Of a stretch of DNA of 64,000 nt, positions 1 through 10,400 are shown in pieces. The position numbers and the translations under genes are program-made. Under the pieces are notes generated by a model. It searched no databases. It worked only from the letters and a program-made list of their open reading frames with translations, and was not told where the DNA came from. Origin of the DNA: Pseudoscleropodium purum (taxonomy: Eukaryota; Streptophyta; Bryopsida; Hypnales; Brachytheciaceae); the NCBI GenBank assembly GCA_963969395.1, contig OZ017804.1:14136001-14200000 (forward strand), read 5' to 3'. Numbering within the stretch: position 1 is the first letter of the stretch; every line of letters starts with the position of its first letter.

Positions 1-500
1 GACTATAGAAGTTAAAGGATTTGTATTTCCAAAAGTCTATTACTCTCTTCATTTAGAACTATAAAGTGAAAGTTATAGGCTCTAAAGTGGAGGGATTGAC
101 AACTACCTTCAAAATCGAGAACATCAACTGCAATAAGCTATAACTTATGGACAATATCTTTTTTGGCTATGAATTTTGAAGACGTTGCACAATGTTTTGT
201 TAACTTTTCATGAATCTAAAGTACGTTCAATTTGGAGTTTTGAAGTGGCCATAAAAGTCATTCAAAGTCTAATTATGTTCTCAAGGGTTTTGCAATACTT
301 ATATGGTTTTGAATACAACTTATATGGTATTTATATATGGTATATACAAGTATATATACATATCTTATACATATTGTATATGTATTGATACATGATACTC
401 ACATACATTATATACAAAGATTTATACTTACAAATACAGTGTTGTATACTCTTTATATAGTATGGATTTATACAACATATGATGCATTTATTTTATTTTG
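1..500. repeat. Edge of an old LTR-like dispersed repeat
   Basis: No gene is visible. The block is AT-rich, with runs of TATATG/CATATA around 300-480. The order of motifs (a stretch resembling 'ctataacttatggaca', then 'gttttg', then the TATA-rich tract) is mirrored in reverse complement at about 51.4-51.85 kb. I read both as copies of one old repeat in opposite orientation. The left end lies outside the window. The phrase 'aacttatggaca' also recurs in the 180-bp repeats at 53.9-54.6 kb, which hints at an LTR origin. Confidence 0.35.
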
Positions 501-671
501 AAGTAGTTCATACTACCTTTTATACTATCATATCTCTCCATATCTTGGGTTAATTGTAGTTGCAACAAAAAATCCAAAGCTTTTTCAAAGCAAATTTCTC
601 TACTCAACAATGTGATGAGAAAGAAGGACAAGCAGCTGCATAGGTGCTTGCAAAGAAGGAGAGAGCACATA

Positions 672-1008
672 CAGGGTTGATAGGACAGTCGGACGTCTAG
701 ACGCGGACGCTATGTCCGCAGCGTCCGCTGACATTCGCGTCCGCCTGTCCCCTGTTTGCCTGTCCACCCCGTTCGGCGTCCGCCCTGAATCCCCTGATAC
801 CCGTCTGCCCGGTTATGGTCGTCCGATCGACACGCAGACTGATGTGGTCCGCACGATCTAGGCATCCGCCTTGGGCCGTCCGCCCCGTCCGTCTGCCTTT
901 CGACAGCGGGAGGGATGCTACGTCCGCTGGCGTCCATGAGGACGGACGTCCGGGTTAGTGGGGTTACGGACGCTATTTTGGGGCGGACGTATTGATTTGT
1001 CAACCTTG
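672..1008 (-). mobile_element. GC-rich hAT-type MITE, copy A
   Basis: A 337-bp non-autonomous DNA transposon in AT-rich surroundings. It begins CAGGGTTGA and ends TCAACCTTG, so its termini are short inverted repeats of the CAGGG type common in hAT elements. It is flanked by an exact 8-bp target duplication, AGCACATA (664-671 and 1009-1016), the duplication length diagnostic of hAT. The interior is packed with CGGACG/CGTCCG words on both strands. The 3' portion (GGGGCGGACGTA...GATTTGTCAACC) is the reverse complement of the 5' end of copies C, D and E, which gives the orientation. It carries no transposase. The reading frame across it has no independent support as a gene. Confidence 0.85.
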
Positions 1009-1016
1009 AGCACATA

Positions 1017-1370
1017 AGAAAAAGACAGGTTGGAAGTTGTAGTCTAAATTTTGCCTATTTCCCAAAACCCAAGACTATAGTATAAGGGTTGTAAAATCTA
1101 AGGAAATGGTCAAATAGTCTAATATTTTGTAGCTAGAAGTTGCCTGTAGGTTTGAATTAAATGGATTTTACTTAACAATTTGATTACAAATCCGTTTTAC
1201 AACACTCTTATTCCCAAGGTAAAATTTGGTTGCCAGTCCTTTAAATAATGCTATGGATGCATGAAATGTTGTCCCAATCCTATCTAGTATTCTAAGGGAG
1301 TTTTTCAACAATTTATGAAGTTTGACCACAATTTGTCATGCTCATGATCTAGTACTAGACCAATGCAAAT
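1017..1370. other. AT-rich DNA without recognisable features
   Basis: No coding frame, RNA gene or clear repeat was found. A 12-bp palindrome, TCTAGTACTAGA (about 1348-1359), is the only local symmetry. Confidence 0.4.
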
Positions 1371-1379
1371 ATATAATAT

Positions 1380-4150
1380 TTATAAATATATTTATATAAT
1401 TGTATACAATTCCTTAATTATTGGTGATTTACATTACCAAGACAATTTGTCGAGTCACTAATTAATTAGCCTCATTATTAGTTAAATGAGTGGTAAACTG
1501 GTCTCGGTCCTACAACAATTTGTCTGTATCTAAGTGCAAGGCATGAATGTAATGCAATTGCCAAGCTTATATTTAGCTACACGTTCTCAAATAATATGTC
1601 AAAGTATACTATACTAGAAGTCTAAGACTCCTACAATGCCCAAGTATTATATTTGAATCTTCCTCAATTACAACCAATTTCTTGACAATTAGTCTTCACT
1701 ACCTCAATATGTAGTTATTAAGTATCAAATTCAAACTATTAGACAATAATCTTGGTCTAATTTGTATCTAGCTCAATGTGACGACTAGTAATTCTCAAGA
1801 AGACAATTGGTCATGTTTAACACACAACCACCCAAAATGTTATTCTCTCCCTAATCACCCTATTCTTGCAATAGTCTTGTCAATGAATTAATCACTAATT
1901 CATTTCCAAGACTTCGACAATTTTTTATATAAATTAAACTAAGAGTTGAATTTTGATCAATTAGAGGTCTAAGCAAAGAATTTTATTTCAGTACTTAGCC
2001 TAGGATCTTACAATTCAATACATACACAATAAAATTCATTCAACGAATGCAAACTCCTTCAATTAACACACACATAATTCAAAATAAAACCATCATCTAC
2101 AACTTTATTCAATTAACCATGACAATTTGTTAGTGGCCAACTTGTCCACCTCAGTCTTCGACAACCACGTGATTTAATAAACACACATTCTAGCACAATT
2201 AGTCTTTCACAACAACCACTACTAGAATCCCATATTTATTTAGACATAGGTTGTCTAACTTGATGCCATTTACTTGCACGTTCAAAGTAGTGCTCAACCC
2301 CATGTTTTTTTGTCAACATTGACGTCCACTAACGTTCACTATAACATCTTCAATGACAAAAAAACATAGTGTTGCTACATTGAACATGCAAGTAAACAAC
2401 TTCAAATTAAACAACCCATGTCTAAATAAACACAGGGTTCTTATAGTCAACATGATTTACAAGCACAATCAAGTAGATTACAATGACGATTAGTCTAATT
2501 GATTCATTAATTCACTCTTTAATTTTTATAAATTTTTAGTCATCAATAGTTCAATACACAAGTTTTAAGCAAAAATTTATATATATATATTGGAATTATC
2601 TGAAGCTAATACAACAATTTGTTTATTTGATAATTCTTTCTTCTCCAAGAAACTAGACAATTTGTTCAATTTAGCAATCATTGCTTAAAAACAATTTGCT
2701 TCTCCTATGCCAAAACTTACAACAATAGTTAATATCATACAAAATTGCAATCCCTAGACTCTTCGCTCTACACTGACTTAAATTGACTTTGTGGTGACTA
2801 AATTATAACCACTACAATGACAATTTGTCTAAACATACTTCCTCCAATTTTATGGATCAATCAACCTTAATTATGAACTTTCTTGCAATTACAATCATAA
2901 ATAGTATAATCAACCACAATTAACTCCAACAATTTGTCTAATTTAGCAATCACTACTTAAATTCTTCAACAATTTATCTTATTCTATGACTTATAAATAA
3001 TTAAGACACCAGATTAAATTTAAATCATTGGAATTAACTCTTTACATACTTCACTATATTGATTCTTCCATTAGTTTAACTTGAAAGTTATTTCTAATTT
3101 TATTATGAATGTGACTGACCTGAATACAAAGACAATTAGTTTTGGATCAACTTACCCAATATAGGAACAACTTCTTTGCAAGCTTTGTCTTCTTGATTGA
3201 CAATTAGTGTAGCTCGCATCAAGCACAAGACTCACACAACAAATTGTTGAAAATCACCTTGTATACTACATTTTACTAATTCAATATTAAAATTTCACTT
3301 ATAGAATTCAGGTGGAAATCATAGTGCCAATTTTCACATGTATGCAACTCAAAGTACATGACAATTAATCAAAAAAACATATGCATAAACCACACAATTA
3401 GATCACTAGCCAAATCATCCAAATACAAACATACACTTATAATTTGTCACAATCAATCACAAATACAAACACATAGTGATTTAATCCAAACTTAACTCGT
3501 CAAATTGTTACACTCATAGAATTTCCACAATCCAATCACTAGATCAATTTATAAATTCTAGGACAAGTTGTCACACACAACCAATTCAATAAAATTCAAA
3601 TTAGCCGATCCAATCACTAGATCACAGCAATGCACAACAATACATGCAAGTAAAAATTATTTAACAAATTATTTACACACAAGCAATAAATCCAATCATT
3701 GGATTACTTCCAAAAATTTGAACACAATTTGTCATACACATAACTAATCCACAAATTTCAACTCAACCAAATCCAATCATTTGATCAATAACATCATACA
3801 AGAGCATTGTTGTGCTAAACAATTAGTTTAAAAGGCGATTCATATTATAGTATTTTGAAGAAATTTACAATTTACAAAACAACTTGACACTTAAGACACA
3901 AGAGAGATAGACTAGGAGAGTGAGAGAGAAGAAATTGACAAATTTTCTAACTTAAACTATTGGAAAGGTGTAGGACTTTTAATATCAACCGATTCCAAGA
4001 CAATTTTTCACTCTTCCTATCTAGCCTAAATACAACCTTTTAAATCCTTCGTCTAATTGTCTTTTTATGATTCATTTCCCCTTTTACTTCCTAAAGACAA
4101 GTAGTAAATGACTCTCTTTTACAATATTAAAGACAATTAGTCAAAATTGA
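1380..4150. repeat. ACAATTTGTC-rich, strand-asymmetric repeat field
   Basis: About 2.7 kb in which the + strand is poor in G and variants of the near-palindrome GACAATTTGTC (ACAATTAGTC, ACAATTGGTC, ACAATTTGTT) recur every one to two hundred bases, for example near 1440, 1513, 1690, 1800, 2122, 2654, 2820, 2927, 3130, 3200, 3725 and 4133. A second word, CCAATCACTAGATC, recurs between about 3530 and 3790 in slightly changed forms. There is no open coding frame. Dense short motifs of this kind occur in the subterminal parts of CACTA-type transposons, but no boundaries for such an element could be fixed. The CACTA-like MITE at 2217-2448 lies inside it. Confidence 0.5.
2217..2448. mobile_element. 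CACTA-type foldback MITE
   Basis: A 232-bp element whose two halves are inverted repeats. The left arm contains 'tttatttagacatagg' and the right arm 'cccatgtctaaataaa', with further pairing of 'ttacttgca'/'tgcaagtaa' and 'tttttttgtca'/'tgacaaaaaaa'. The left end CACTACTAGAA matches the CACTA (EnSpm) terminus; the right end, TTCTTATAGTC, is a diverged partner. A 3-bp direct repeat AAC (2214-2216 and 2449-2451) flanks it, the duplication size expected of CACTA elements. It carries no coding sequence. Confidence 0.6.
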
Positions 4151-4780
4151 AAAATTTACTGCGCTCATAGAAGTAATGGCTCCAGCGACAGCAAAAAAAG
4201 TCCTCCAAGATGCATATATAGGCAAACTTGGAAAAAAGCAAGCTAGAGAGAAAAATGACATCTAATCGTTTTTTTAAATGCCTAGAAATCCTTTGAACAC
4301 ATTGTTTTTTTGGGAGGGTGTAAATAAGGCCATTGTTGATGTTGTTAGAGTCGAAGAATTGACTATCTTTATACCTTGGCTGCATCGAGCCTTAGCAACA
4401 TGTTTGTAGACACACCTCCACTTGAAGTGAGATGTAGAGGGGCGGGGAGCTCGAGTGTGAAAGCCATACATGAAACGGTTGGGGTTGTGACTATTCTTTC
4501 AAGTACTTCCAATCAAAGAAGATTCAACTAAAGGAGAAAGGAACAATATTCTTGTGTTGTTATCGATTCCAAAGGTTGTGAATGTATTGAGTGATTATGA
4601 TCGCTACGTATACTATAAGGATGATCCTAATTTCAAATAATTTTTAAATGAAGGAATATAATATAATGCCAAGTATGGCAATCTGAGTGACAACAATGTT
4701 GAGGAACTTGAACTAGGATCTAACACACAATTGGAAACTAGTAAGCAAGATCGAAAGAAGGCCTAGTCATTAAAGAAAAG
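4150..4780. other. Unassigned stretch upstream of a transposase relic
   Basis: Short frames on the - strand here have no recognisable motif. The + strand just before 4780 (4560-4780) runs into the transposase relic and may be its diverged N-terminal part, but no conserved residues can be read in it. Confidence 0.3.
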
Positions 4781-5300
4781 CTATTAGGTAACTAGAAAGT
4801 TTCAGAGTGAATGGTTTGCCAAATTGCCATAGGCAATAGGCAAGGTGGCTAATGATGACATGATGCACCAAGTAAAGTGCATTTTTTGCTTTGAAATTGG
4901 TGGTAAGGATTGTATTCAAAGGCCAAAGTGACATAGCTTGAAGAAACATGATATGTGTACTAAGCACAAGAAGAATATGCTTCTTTTTGCTACCAAAAGA
5001 TCCAATATCGTTCTCTAGAAACTCAACAATGCCACATTGATTGAGAGAAGAGGAAATGTATACAACTTGCAACTCTATTTCAAATGTTGTCTGATGGATG
5101 TCCAATGGTTGAGTTTGAATCTTGATTTTCCTTGTATAAGTTTTTAGAAGTAATGACTTTGCCAACAATTCATTGGACTTATGGATTTTGTTGGTTGATG
5201 GTTAGTCATATGTATGACTTTATAAAAATTTTGATTTCATAAAGATATTAGCGGATGAAGTTTTGAACCATATTGGATCAAAACTAGTTTATTTCATCCA
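4780..5300 (+). pseudogene. hAT-like transposase relic, N-terminal part
   Basis: This is the 5' part of a decayed plant transposase of the hAT-like group that carries DUF4371/DUF659-type domains. Reading from 4794, one frame gives RKFQSEWFAKLP, then VKCIFCFEIGGKDCI and LKKHDMCTKHKKN, a C-x2-C...H...H arrangement like a BED/TTF zinc finger that binds DNA. The frame is broken by stop codons (TAG and TGA between 4820 and 5020), and a frameshift near 5075 is needed to continue into FQMLSDGCPMVEFES, a block I recognise from this family. Shortly after, near 5170-5290, fragments such as HWTYGF and ADEV continue the homology before it stops abruptly at about 5300. The rest of the gene resumes at 6725. 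Family naming is from memory of the motif order. It is certainly non-functional. Confidence 0.65.
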
Positions 5301-6720
5301 AGAATAATAAGAGTGAAAACTTAGATAGGATTAAGAATTTGGAAGTTGAAAGTGAAGTAAAAATTCAATTTTGAATTATAGTTTAGTAAAAAAATATGGA
5401 TGAAGTTTGAGGTACCAATTAGTGGTCAAACTTCATCCCTCAGTAACTCTCACTAGGGAAGTCCGAATTTAGAGTTTCTTTTATCATTATAGATAGTGTG
5501 GACTAAGATCTAAAAGAAATTAATTTTAATTGTCCAAAAATAGTAAATTATTTAGAAGAAGCTTGGAACTTAAAAGAACGGAAAGGAAATTCAATTGGAA
5601 ATTATAAAACAATACTTAAATATCTATAGTGAAAGGTTAGGAAGTAGGGAATATCATAAAATCATAGGAGTAGGAATTCTAGAAAAGATTCATTGCTTGG
5701 AAGGCACAATGAATCAACATTAGAGCACCCATGAAATGGAAACCCCAAACCCAAGAACTTGGTTGTGTTTGCTTATTTATAAAGGATGGGTAAAAAAGCA
5801 CTCACAAGCGCCTCTAACCAATGTTGGTGGCCATAGCTCTCTTTTATAAGCCTAACTATATAATAGTATTGATCATCATTTAGACCTTTAAAATACTTTT
5901 CAGATGTCACTTCTCGACTATTGAGCTCATCACATCCAAGGTGCAACAAGATCACCAACGCTCAAGCATCATTCTGAAGATTACCATCTGATCATTATTC
6001 TATACGAGGTTGCTTTGGCAAACAAGAAGGGGTAGCTTCATCTTGAGGACGTTGAAGCAACAGTGCAAGAACTAGCGGTAGAAAATGTTAATTCGGCAAT
6101 TGTAATAATGAAAACTCAAATTCTGATTCCAGCTGAAGCTCATCATCTTGAGACTCAAAAACCCCCCTCCAATTTGACATACTAAAATCTATAGTAAAAA
6201 CCAGGATTGTCATAACGGATAGCATATTATTGTTCACAAACGAATCGGACCGATTAGGGCTGACTAGTTGCCAACTTCGGAGCCTTGTAACTTTTGCAAA
6301 AGTACCCAAATTGGGCATATGAGATGTTTTTCGGCATCTTCAATTTTTGAAGATGCCGAAAAACATCTCATATGCCCAATTTGGGTACTTTTGCAAAAGT
6401 TACAAGGCTCCGAAGTTGGCAACTAGTCAGCCCTAATCGATCCGATTTGTCTGTGAACAATAATATGCTATCCGTTATAACAACCCTGGTAAAAACAAAG
6501 AAAAACTATACCAAAATGATGAAGTTTTCAAGCAATTGCTTCTTTTTAAATAGATGGACAATACTATAATAAAAAGGCATCACCTTGAAGCTATTTAAAA
6601 TGATGTCATTCTTCTTTCTATGTTATTATAATCAAATTTATCAAAATAACATATTAATGGATGTTTTTACAGTATGTACACATTTACAATGTGAATGCTT
6701 TTAGGGGTGATTTTGATAGC
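5300..6720 (-). repeat. Dispersed repeat with conserved peptide, copy 1 (inserted in transposase relic)
   Basis: A 1.4-kb block separates two consecutive parts of the transposase relic, so it is most simply an insertion. Related sequence is found at 38.96-39.54 kb and at 52.74-53.00 plus 55.15-55.53 kb. On the - strand (about 5773-5958) it reads LNSREVTSEKYF, then LNDDQYYYIVRLI. The other two copies give SNRKVTFKACFK...NNEQYYCIVRPI and SNSREVTFKGSFK...NEDQYYCIVKPI, so a protein-coding ancestor is likely. The function is unknown to me. The 3' side (6497-6715) matches 55.34-55.53 kb ('ggcatcaccttgaag', 'tttacaatgtga'). A 13-bp inverted repeat (5398-5410 and 5426-5438) lies near the left end. 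The block is itself split by the foldback element at 6202-6488. Confidence 0.55.
6202..6488. mobile_element. Near-perfect foldback hAT-type MITE
   Basis: A 287-bp element that is almost entirely one palindrome centred on 6345. Two arms of about 142 bp pair with very few mismatches around a 3-nt loop (TTT). The ends are CAGGATTGTCATAACGG and CCGTTATAACAACCCTG. It is flanked by an exact 8-bp duplication GTAAAAAC (6194-6201 and 6489-6496), as for hAT elements. It has no coding capacity. Transcription through it would give a long hairpin, a typical small-RNA precursor. It interrupts the 1.4-kb repeat, and the uninterrupted counterpart can be seen near 55.33 kb. The high arm identity suggests a recent insertion. 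Confidence 0.85.
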
Positions 6721-6724
6721 TTTG

Positions 6725-7222
6725 TAGAACAAAATTGGCTTAGATGCAACTGCAATTGCAGCCAAGCTTGTATGTTTGGGGGTTGATGGTGTTAGTGCAT
6801 TCTATGGCCGCAAAAATGAGATAACAATAAAATTGGTGGATTCATTGGCACCATATATGGTAGAGGTGCATTATTATGGCCATAAACTCAATTTAGATAT
6901 TCAATACTTGACTGAGTTCATAATCATGCATATGATTGAAGAATTATTGAAGAGCTGTCACAACTATTTTGCCCAAAGCCCAAAGAAGTTTACCAAATTC
7001 CATGCTCATGCCATTTTAATGGACTCAAAGGGCTTGAAGTTGTTGAAGAATATAAAGACCCATTGGTGTAGCATGATTAATCTCCTTAATCATGTCATAG
7101 CCAAGTATAAAAGCTTAAATAGCAAAGATGGATGCAAACAAAAATTGCAAGAAATGGGGTCCACAAGCAAAAGTAAGCTTTTAGTTTTATTCATGCTTTT
7201 GTATGTATTTTTTATATTTTGA
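6725..7222 (+). pseudogene. hAT-like transposase relic, central part
   Basis: This is the continuation of the relic that starts at 4780. The frame gives AKLVCLGVDGVSAFYGRKNEITIKL, in which the conserved 'G-x-DG-x-SAF-G' block of this family is clear. It continues through NYFAQSPKKFTKF to a block KGLKLLKNIKTHW followed by NHVIAKYKSL, which corresponds to the family's 'LRNVKTRWISML...EYKTL' segment next to the catalytic core. About 140 codons are open, so decay here is slight compared with the N-terminal part. The frame then runs into an AT-rich tandem repeat (7224-7540), possibly an intron or an inserted minisatellite, and homology resumes only at about 8590. Of the catalytic acidic residues, only the Asp in the VDGVSAF block can be proposed. 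Confidence 0.7.
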
Positions 7223-7223
7223 T

Positions 7224-7545
7224 TAGGCTTCTTTTCATGTTCTATATTGTTTTCTAATTTTTGAAGTGATAAATAAGCTTTCCTTCATGTTCTATGTTGT
7301 CCTCTATTTTTTTTTAAATAATTAAAAGGCTTCTCTTTGTGTTCTATGTTGTCTTCTATTTTTTAAATTGTTAATAGGTTTTCCTTCATATTCTATGTTT
7401 TTTTTTATTTTTTTAATTATTAATAGGCTTTCCTTCATATTCTATTTCTATATTCATTTCTATTTAAAAAAATTATCAATAGGCTTCCCTTCATATTCAA
7501 CGTTGTTTTCTATTTTTTTTTAAATTATTAATAGGCTTTGGCTTG
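7224..7545 (+). repeat. AT-rich minisatellite, ~60-bp unit, five to six copies
   Basis: The unit reads roughly 'aataggctttccttcat', then 'attctatgttgtttt' and a T-rich tail that ends in 'aaattatt'. Successive copies start near 7224, 7275, 7326, 7372, 7424, 7480 and 7533, with differences in T-tract length. It falls between two parts of the hAT-like transposase relic, where it may occupy an intron: a GT-like donor context 'caaaag|taag' sits near 7173, and 'ttaatag' repeats could act as acceptors. Confidence 0.6.
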
Positions 7546-8011
7546 GGGGGATGTTGGTATAGGTTCTACTAGTTCAATTGCTCAATCTTTACCTACTGAT
7601 TGGTATAGTTGCATTGTTGCCACTTTAGGAGACTATAAATGTCTTGGTGACCAAAACTCAAAAAAGAGATATTTTTATTGAATACTTCACAACAATTGTG
7701 ACAGAGTGCAAGTTGAAGTAGTAGAAGTTAATCTTGAATCCTAATACAACATTCTTTGGACCATCTTTCCTTGTATTTAATTAATTTCAATTGTTTAATC
7801 ATGAGAGTATCAAATTGACATTTTAGATTGATATGAAGAAGCTTGCACCAACTTTGGTGTTCTTAATGGGTGATAAGAGCTTGCTAGCTTGTCATGAGGG
7901 AGAAAGGCTAACACAACTAGATTTCACAACCTTACGGGAGTGCATTAAATCAAATGTGATTGGTGCGTATCTCTCCCCTACTTGTTGTTTTTTAATTTTA
8001 TATGTTCGCAT
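7546..8011 (+). pseudogene. Possible transposase relic segment, unassigned
   Basis: Short open stretches here (GSTSSIAQSLPTDW near 7557-7600, and a frame from 7833 reading MKKLAPTLVFLMG...LDFTTLRECIKSN) lie where the middle of the hAT-like transposase should be, between its central and C-terminal parts. I could not match them to a specific block of the family, so they may be strongly diverged transposase or unrelated filler. The frame from 7833 is cut by insertion of the GC-rich MITE at 8012; codons beyond that point belong to the MITE. Confidence 0.3.
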
Positions 8012-8329
8012 CAGGGTTGACAGGACGGTCGGACGTCCGGGATGTCCGAACGCGGATGCTGTGTCCGCAGTGTCCGCTGACATTCGCGGACACCGTTCGC
8101 CCCGTTCGCCTATCCCCCCATTTGCTTGTCCGTCCGTCCGCCCGGTTACGGCCGTCTGATCGACACGCGGATTGATCTGGTCCGCATGATCTAGGCGTCC
8201 ACCTCGGGCCGTCCGCCCCGCCCCGCCCGTCCACCTTTCGACAGCGGGAGGGACGCTGCGTCCACTAGCGTCTGGACATCCGGGTTACGGATGCTATTTT
8301 GGGGCGGACGTACTGATTTGTCAACCCTA
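8012..8329 (-). mobile_element. GC-rich hAT-type MITE, copy B
   Basis: A 318-bp member of the same family as copy A, in the same orientation. It begins CAGGGTTGACAGGACGG and ends TTTGTCAACCCTA, the last base having changed from G to A. The flanking 8-bp duplication is GTTCGCAT (8004-8011 and 8330-8337), exact on both sides. The interior is rich in CGTCCG words. It sits within the hAT-like transposase relic, so it inserted into an element of the same broad superfamily. There is no reason to think that this relic mobilised it. Confidence 0.87.
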
Positions 8330-8337
8330 GTTCGCAT

Positions 8338-8585
8338 TGTCTATAGTTTTGAACTAGGAACACCGTATTTGTTAAATTGAGGCTTTCACTTGAATTTGGA
8401 GCTTTAAAAATAATGAAGGGCTTTTTAGTGCGACCTCACACTATTGCAAAAAGTTGAGATTATGTTAAATTCCATCAATTTTTTTTTATCTAATTATAGG
8501 AATGGAGCTTATTTTTGTAACAAGTGAAATTTCAATTTAACAAATGAGATTTTTAGCTTCTTCATGTGCAAAATTGGCTGCTCAA
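8338..8585 (+). pseudogene. Spacer inside the transposase relic
   Basis: AT-rich, with no frame longer than a few dozen codons. It lies between the MITE and the C-terminal transposase blocks and is presumably degenerate transposase sequence. Confidence 0.3.
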
Positions 8586-9180
8586 ATGCTTGACAAAGTG
8601 AAATCCCATTTTTTTTCCATAACTTGATGGATGCACTTGGTGTGTTGTATCCACAATACTAGTAGTAAGAGAATGCTTAGGTTCATTTTAGAAAGCACTT
8701 GACTATTCTAGAGGACTTCTATTGCATGCCAAAGTAGATTGGCACATAAGCTAATGGTAATTGAAGACTCATCCTCCTACTCTTTGATCGTTGCAAGTTT
8801 GAAGAGCAAAAAAGCATCTCTAAATATGCCATGATCTATAATTGTAATCATACAAAGGAGTTACCCCCTCTAAGTATTAGCAAAGGTCAAGTGGTTAACC
8901 CACTAATCAAGCTTTCGAGGTGAAGAGGTCACAAGATGCAAATCCAATTTTGTTGATGACCATGGATGAATATTAGAAGTTAGAGCAACTTGCAATGGTT
9001 TACATCCTTGGCTGAGTCGAAGATGAAAGGTGCTTTTCTTCCTTCACTTTTCTATAATAAAATTGGAAACAGTCTTAATGGTCACCACTTGTCCTGTATA
9101 GTGGATATGAAAGCCCAACAAGTATACACATTTGAGAATTTCCCTTATGAAGCATGTTTTAAATAGCGGGTCTATTTAGC
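8586..9180 (+). pseudogene. hAT-like transposase relic, C-terminal part
   Basis: Conserved C-terminal blocks of the same family remain readable across several frames: MDALGVLYPQY (about 8629-8661, followed at once by stop codons), then VEDERCFSSFTFL near 9017-9056, and after a frameshift KIGNSLNGHHL...MKAQQVYTFENFPYEACFK (about 9060-9165). The last block corresponds to the hAT C-terminal dimerisation region with its E-D-E-R signature. The order matches the 4780-5300 and 6725-7222 parts, so the original gene ran left to right over about 4.4 kb including later insertions. The many stops show it is dead. Confidence 0.65.
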
Positions 9181-9184
9181 TAAG

Positions 9185-10400
9185 AGACAATGATATTGCA
9201 TAAATGCCTAGTTTAGTAGAATGTTTAGTAGATTGTAGTGCACATGATGCAATCTTGCTTGGATTTTAAGAATTTTATTTTATTTTGCACAAATAATTCA
9301 TGTAAATCACATTTGAGTCACTGAATTGGTCATACTTGTTGTTTCAAAGTTTTATATTTTTTATCCTTTGATTCATTTTCATTAGGGTGTTGAAGTATCA
9401 CCTACAATTTTGTAGGTCCATTGGTCATGTTCAAGCTTTTTTGTTATGTTCCTTGTGTGTGTGAACATAGTGCCATATTAGATGCATTATTTAAAACAAT
9501 GCAACCAATATAATGCCAAAATTGTAGAAATTTAGTTAACAATATGCCAGAGTAATTTTTGTGTTTTAACATTTGTAATTAATTGTATGTACATATTTGT
9601 TTTGCTAATTGTCAAATCTTGGATGGTAGAATAAATATGTATCGCTGGCTATTCCCTATTACAACTTTATTTTTTTTCTCTTAAAAAGTACATGAAAAAA
9701 ATAAATGGAAAAATAAGAAAAAATAAATAAGAAAAAATTAAAATCATCCTATCAAATATGGAATTCTCAAATAAGTAGCCATCTAAGCATTTGGTCCAAA
9801 ACCAAAAAAAATTACCAGTTCAATGGAATGAATTATACTAATAAGTCCTAATTGAAACTTTTCATAAGTGTGTTGATTAATGTTTAGTTTTTAAAATGTT
9901 TCAATTGATGTCCAAGTTGGAATGTGTTGATTGCTAGTCTATGTGTGATTGTAGCATGCAATAAGATTAGATAACAAAACCCAAGGAATCTCCTAGTGGT
10001 GGTTCTTTAATTTGTGAAGGTCGAATCATCTATTGTTTTGTGTCTAAGGTCACTTTTGATGTAGGAAAATCACTTATTTTAATAATTAAAGGAATAAAAT
10101 TCCATTTCATTAATGATTTTAGGAAATATGTAGTTAATTACTTAGCCTAGCCTAGTAATTAATCCATGCCCAAAGTACATAGATATATAAAATGTCTTTC
10201 CAATCTTAACTAGGATTCTAGGGATCTAATGTCAATTTATTAGATTTGGTCTAATAGTCATATGCCCTATTATGCATCTATTCACTTAATCAAATGCCAA
10301 AATATAATATATAAATATAGTCACATACATCCATACAATTTCCATAACTTTAATTCTTCAATTTTATTTTATTGTCAATTGTCCAGTAATTTAATTAACT
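9185..10400. other. AT-rich intergenic DNA
   Basis: No gene, RNA or clear repeat was recognised. Only short chance frames occur. Confidence 0.4.

Noticed and set aside
6372..6569. Frame starting MPNLGTFAKVTRL, also present on the - strand at 6088-6318
   Set aside because: The same peptide on both strands is the signature of the foldback's palindrome, not of a gene.
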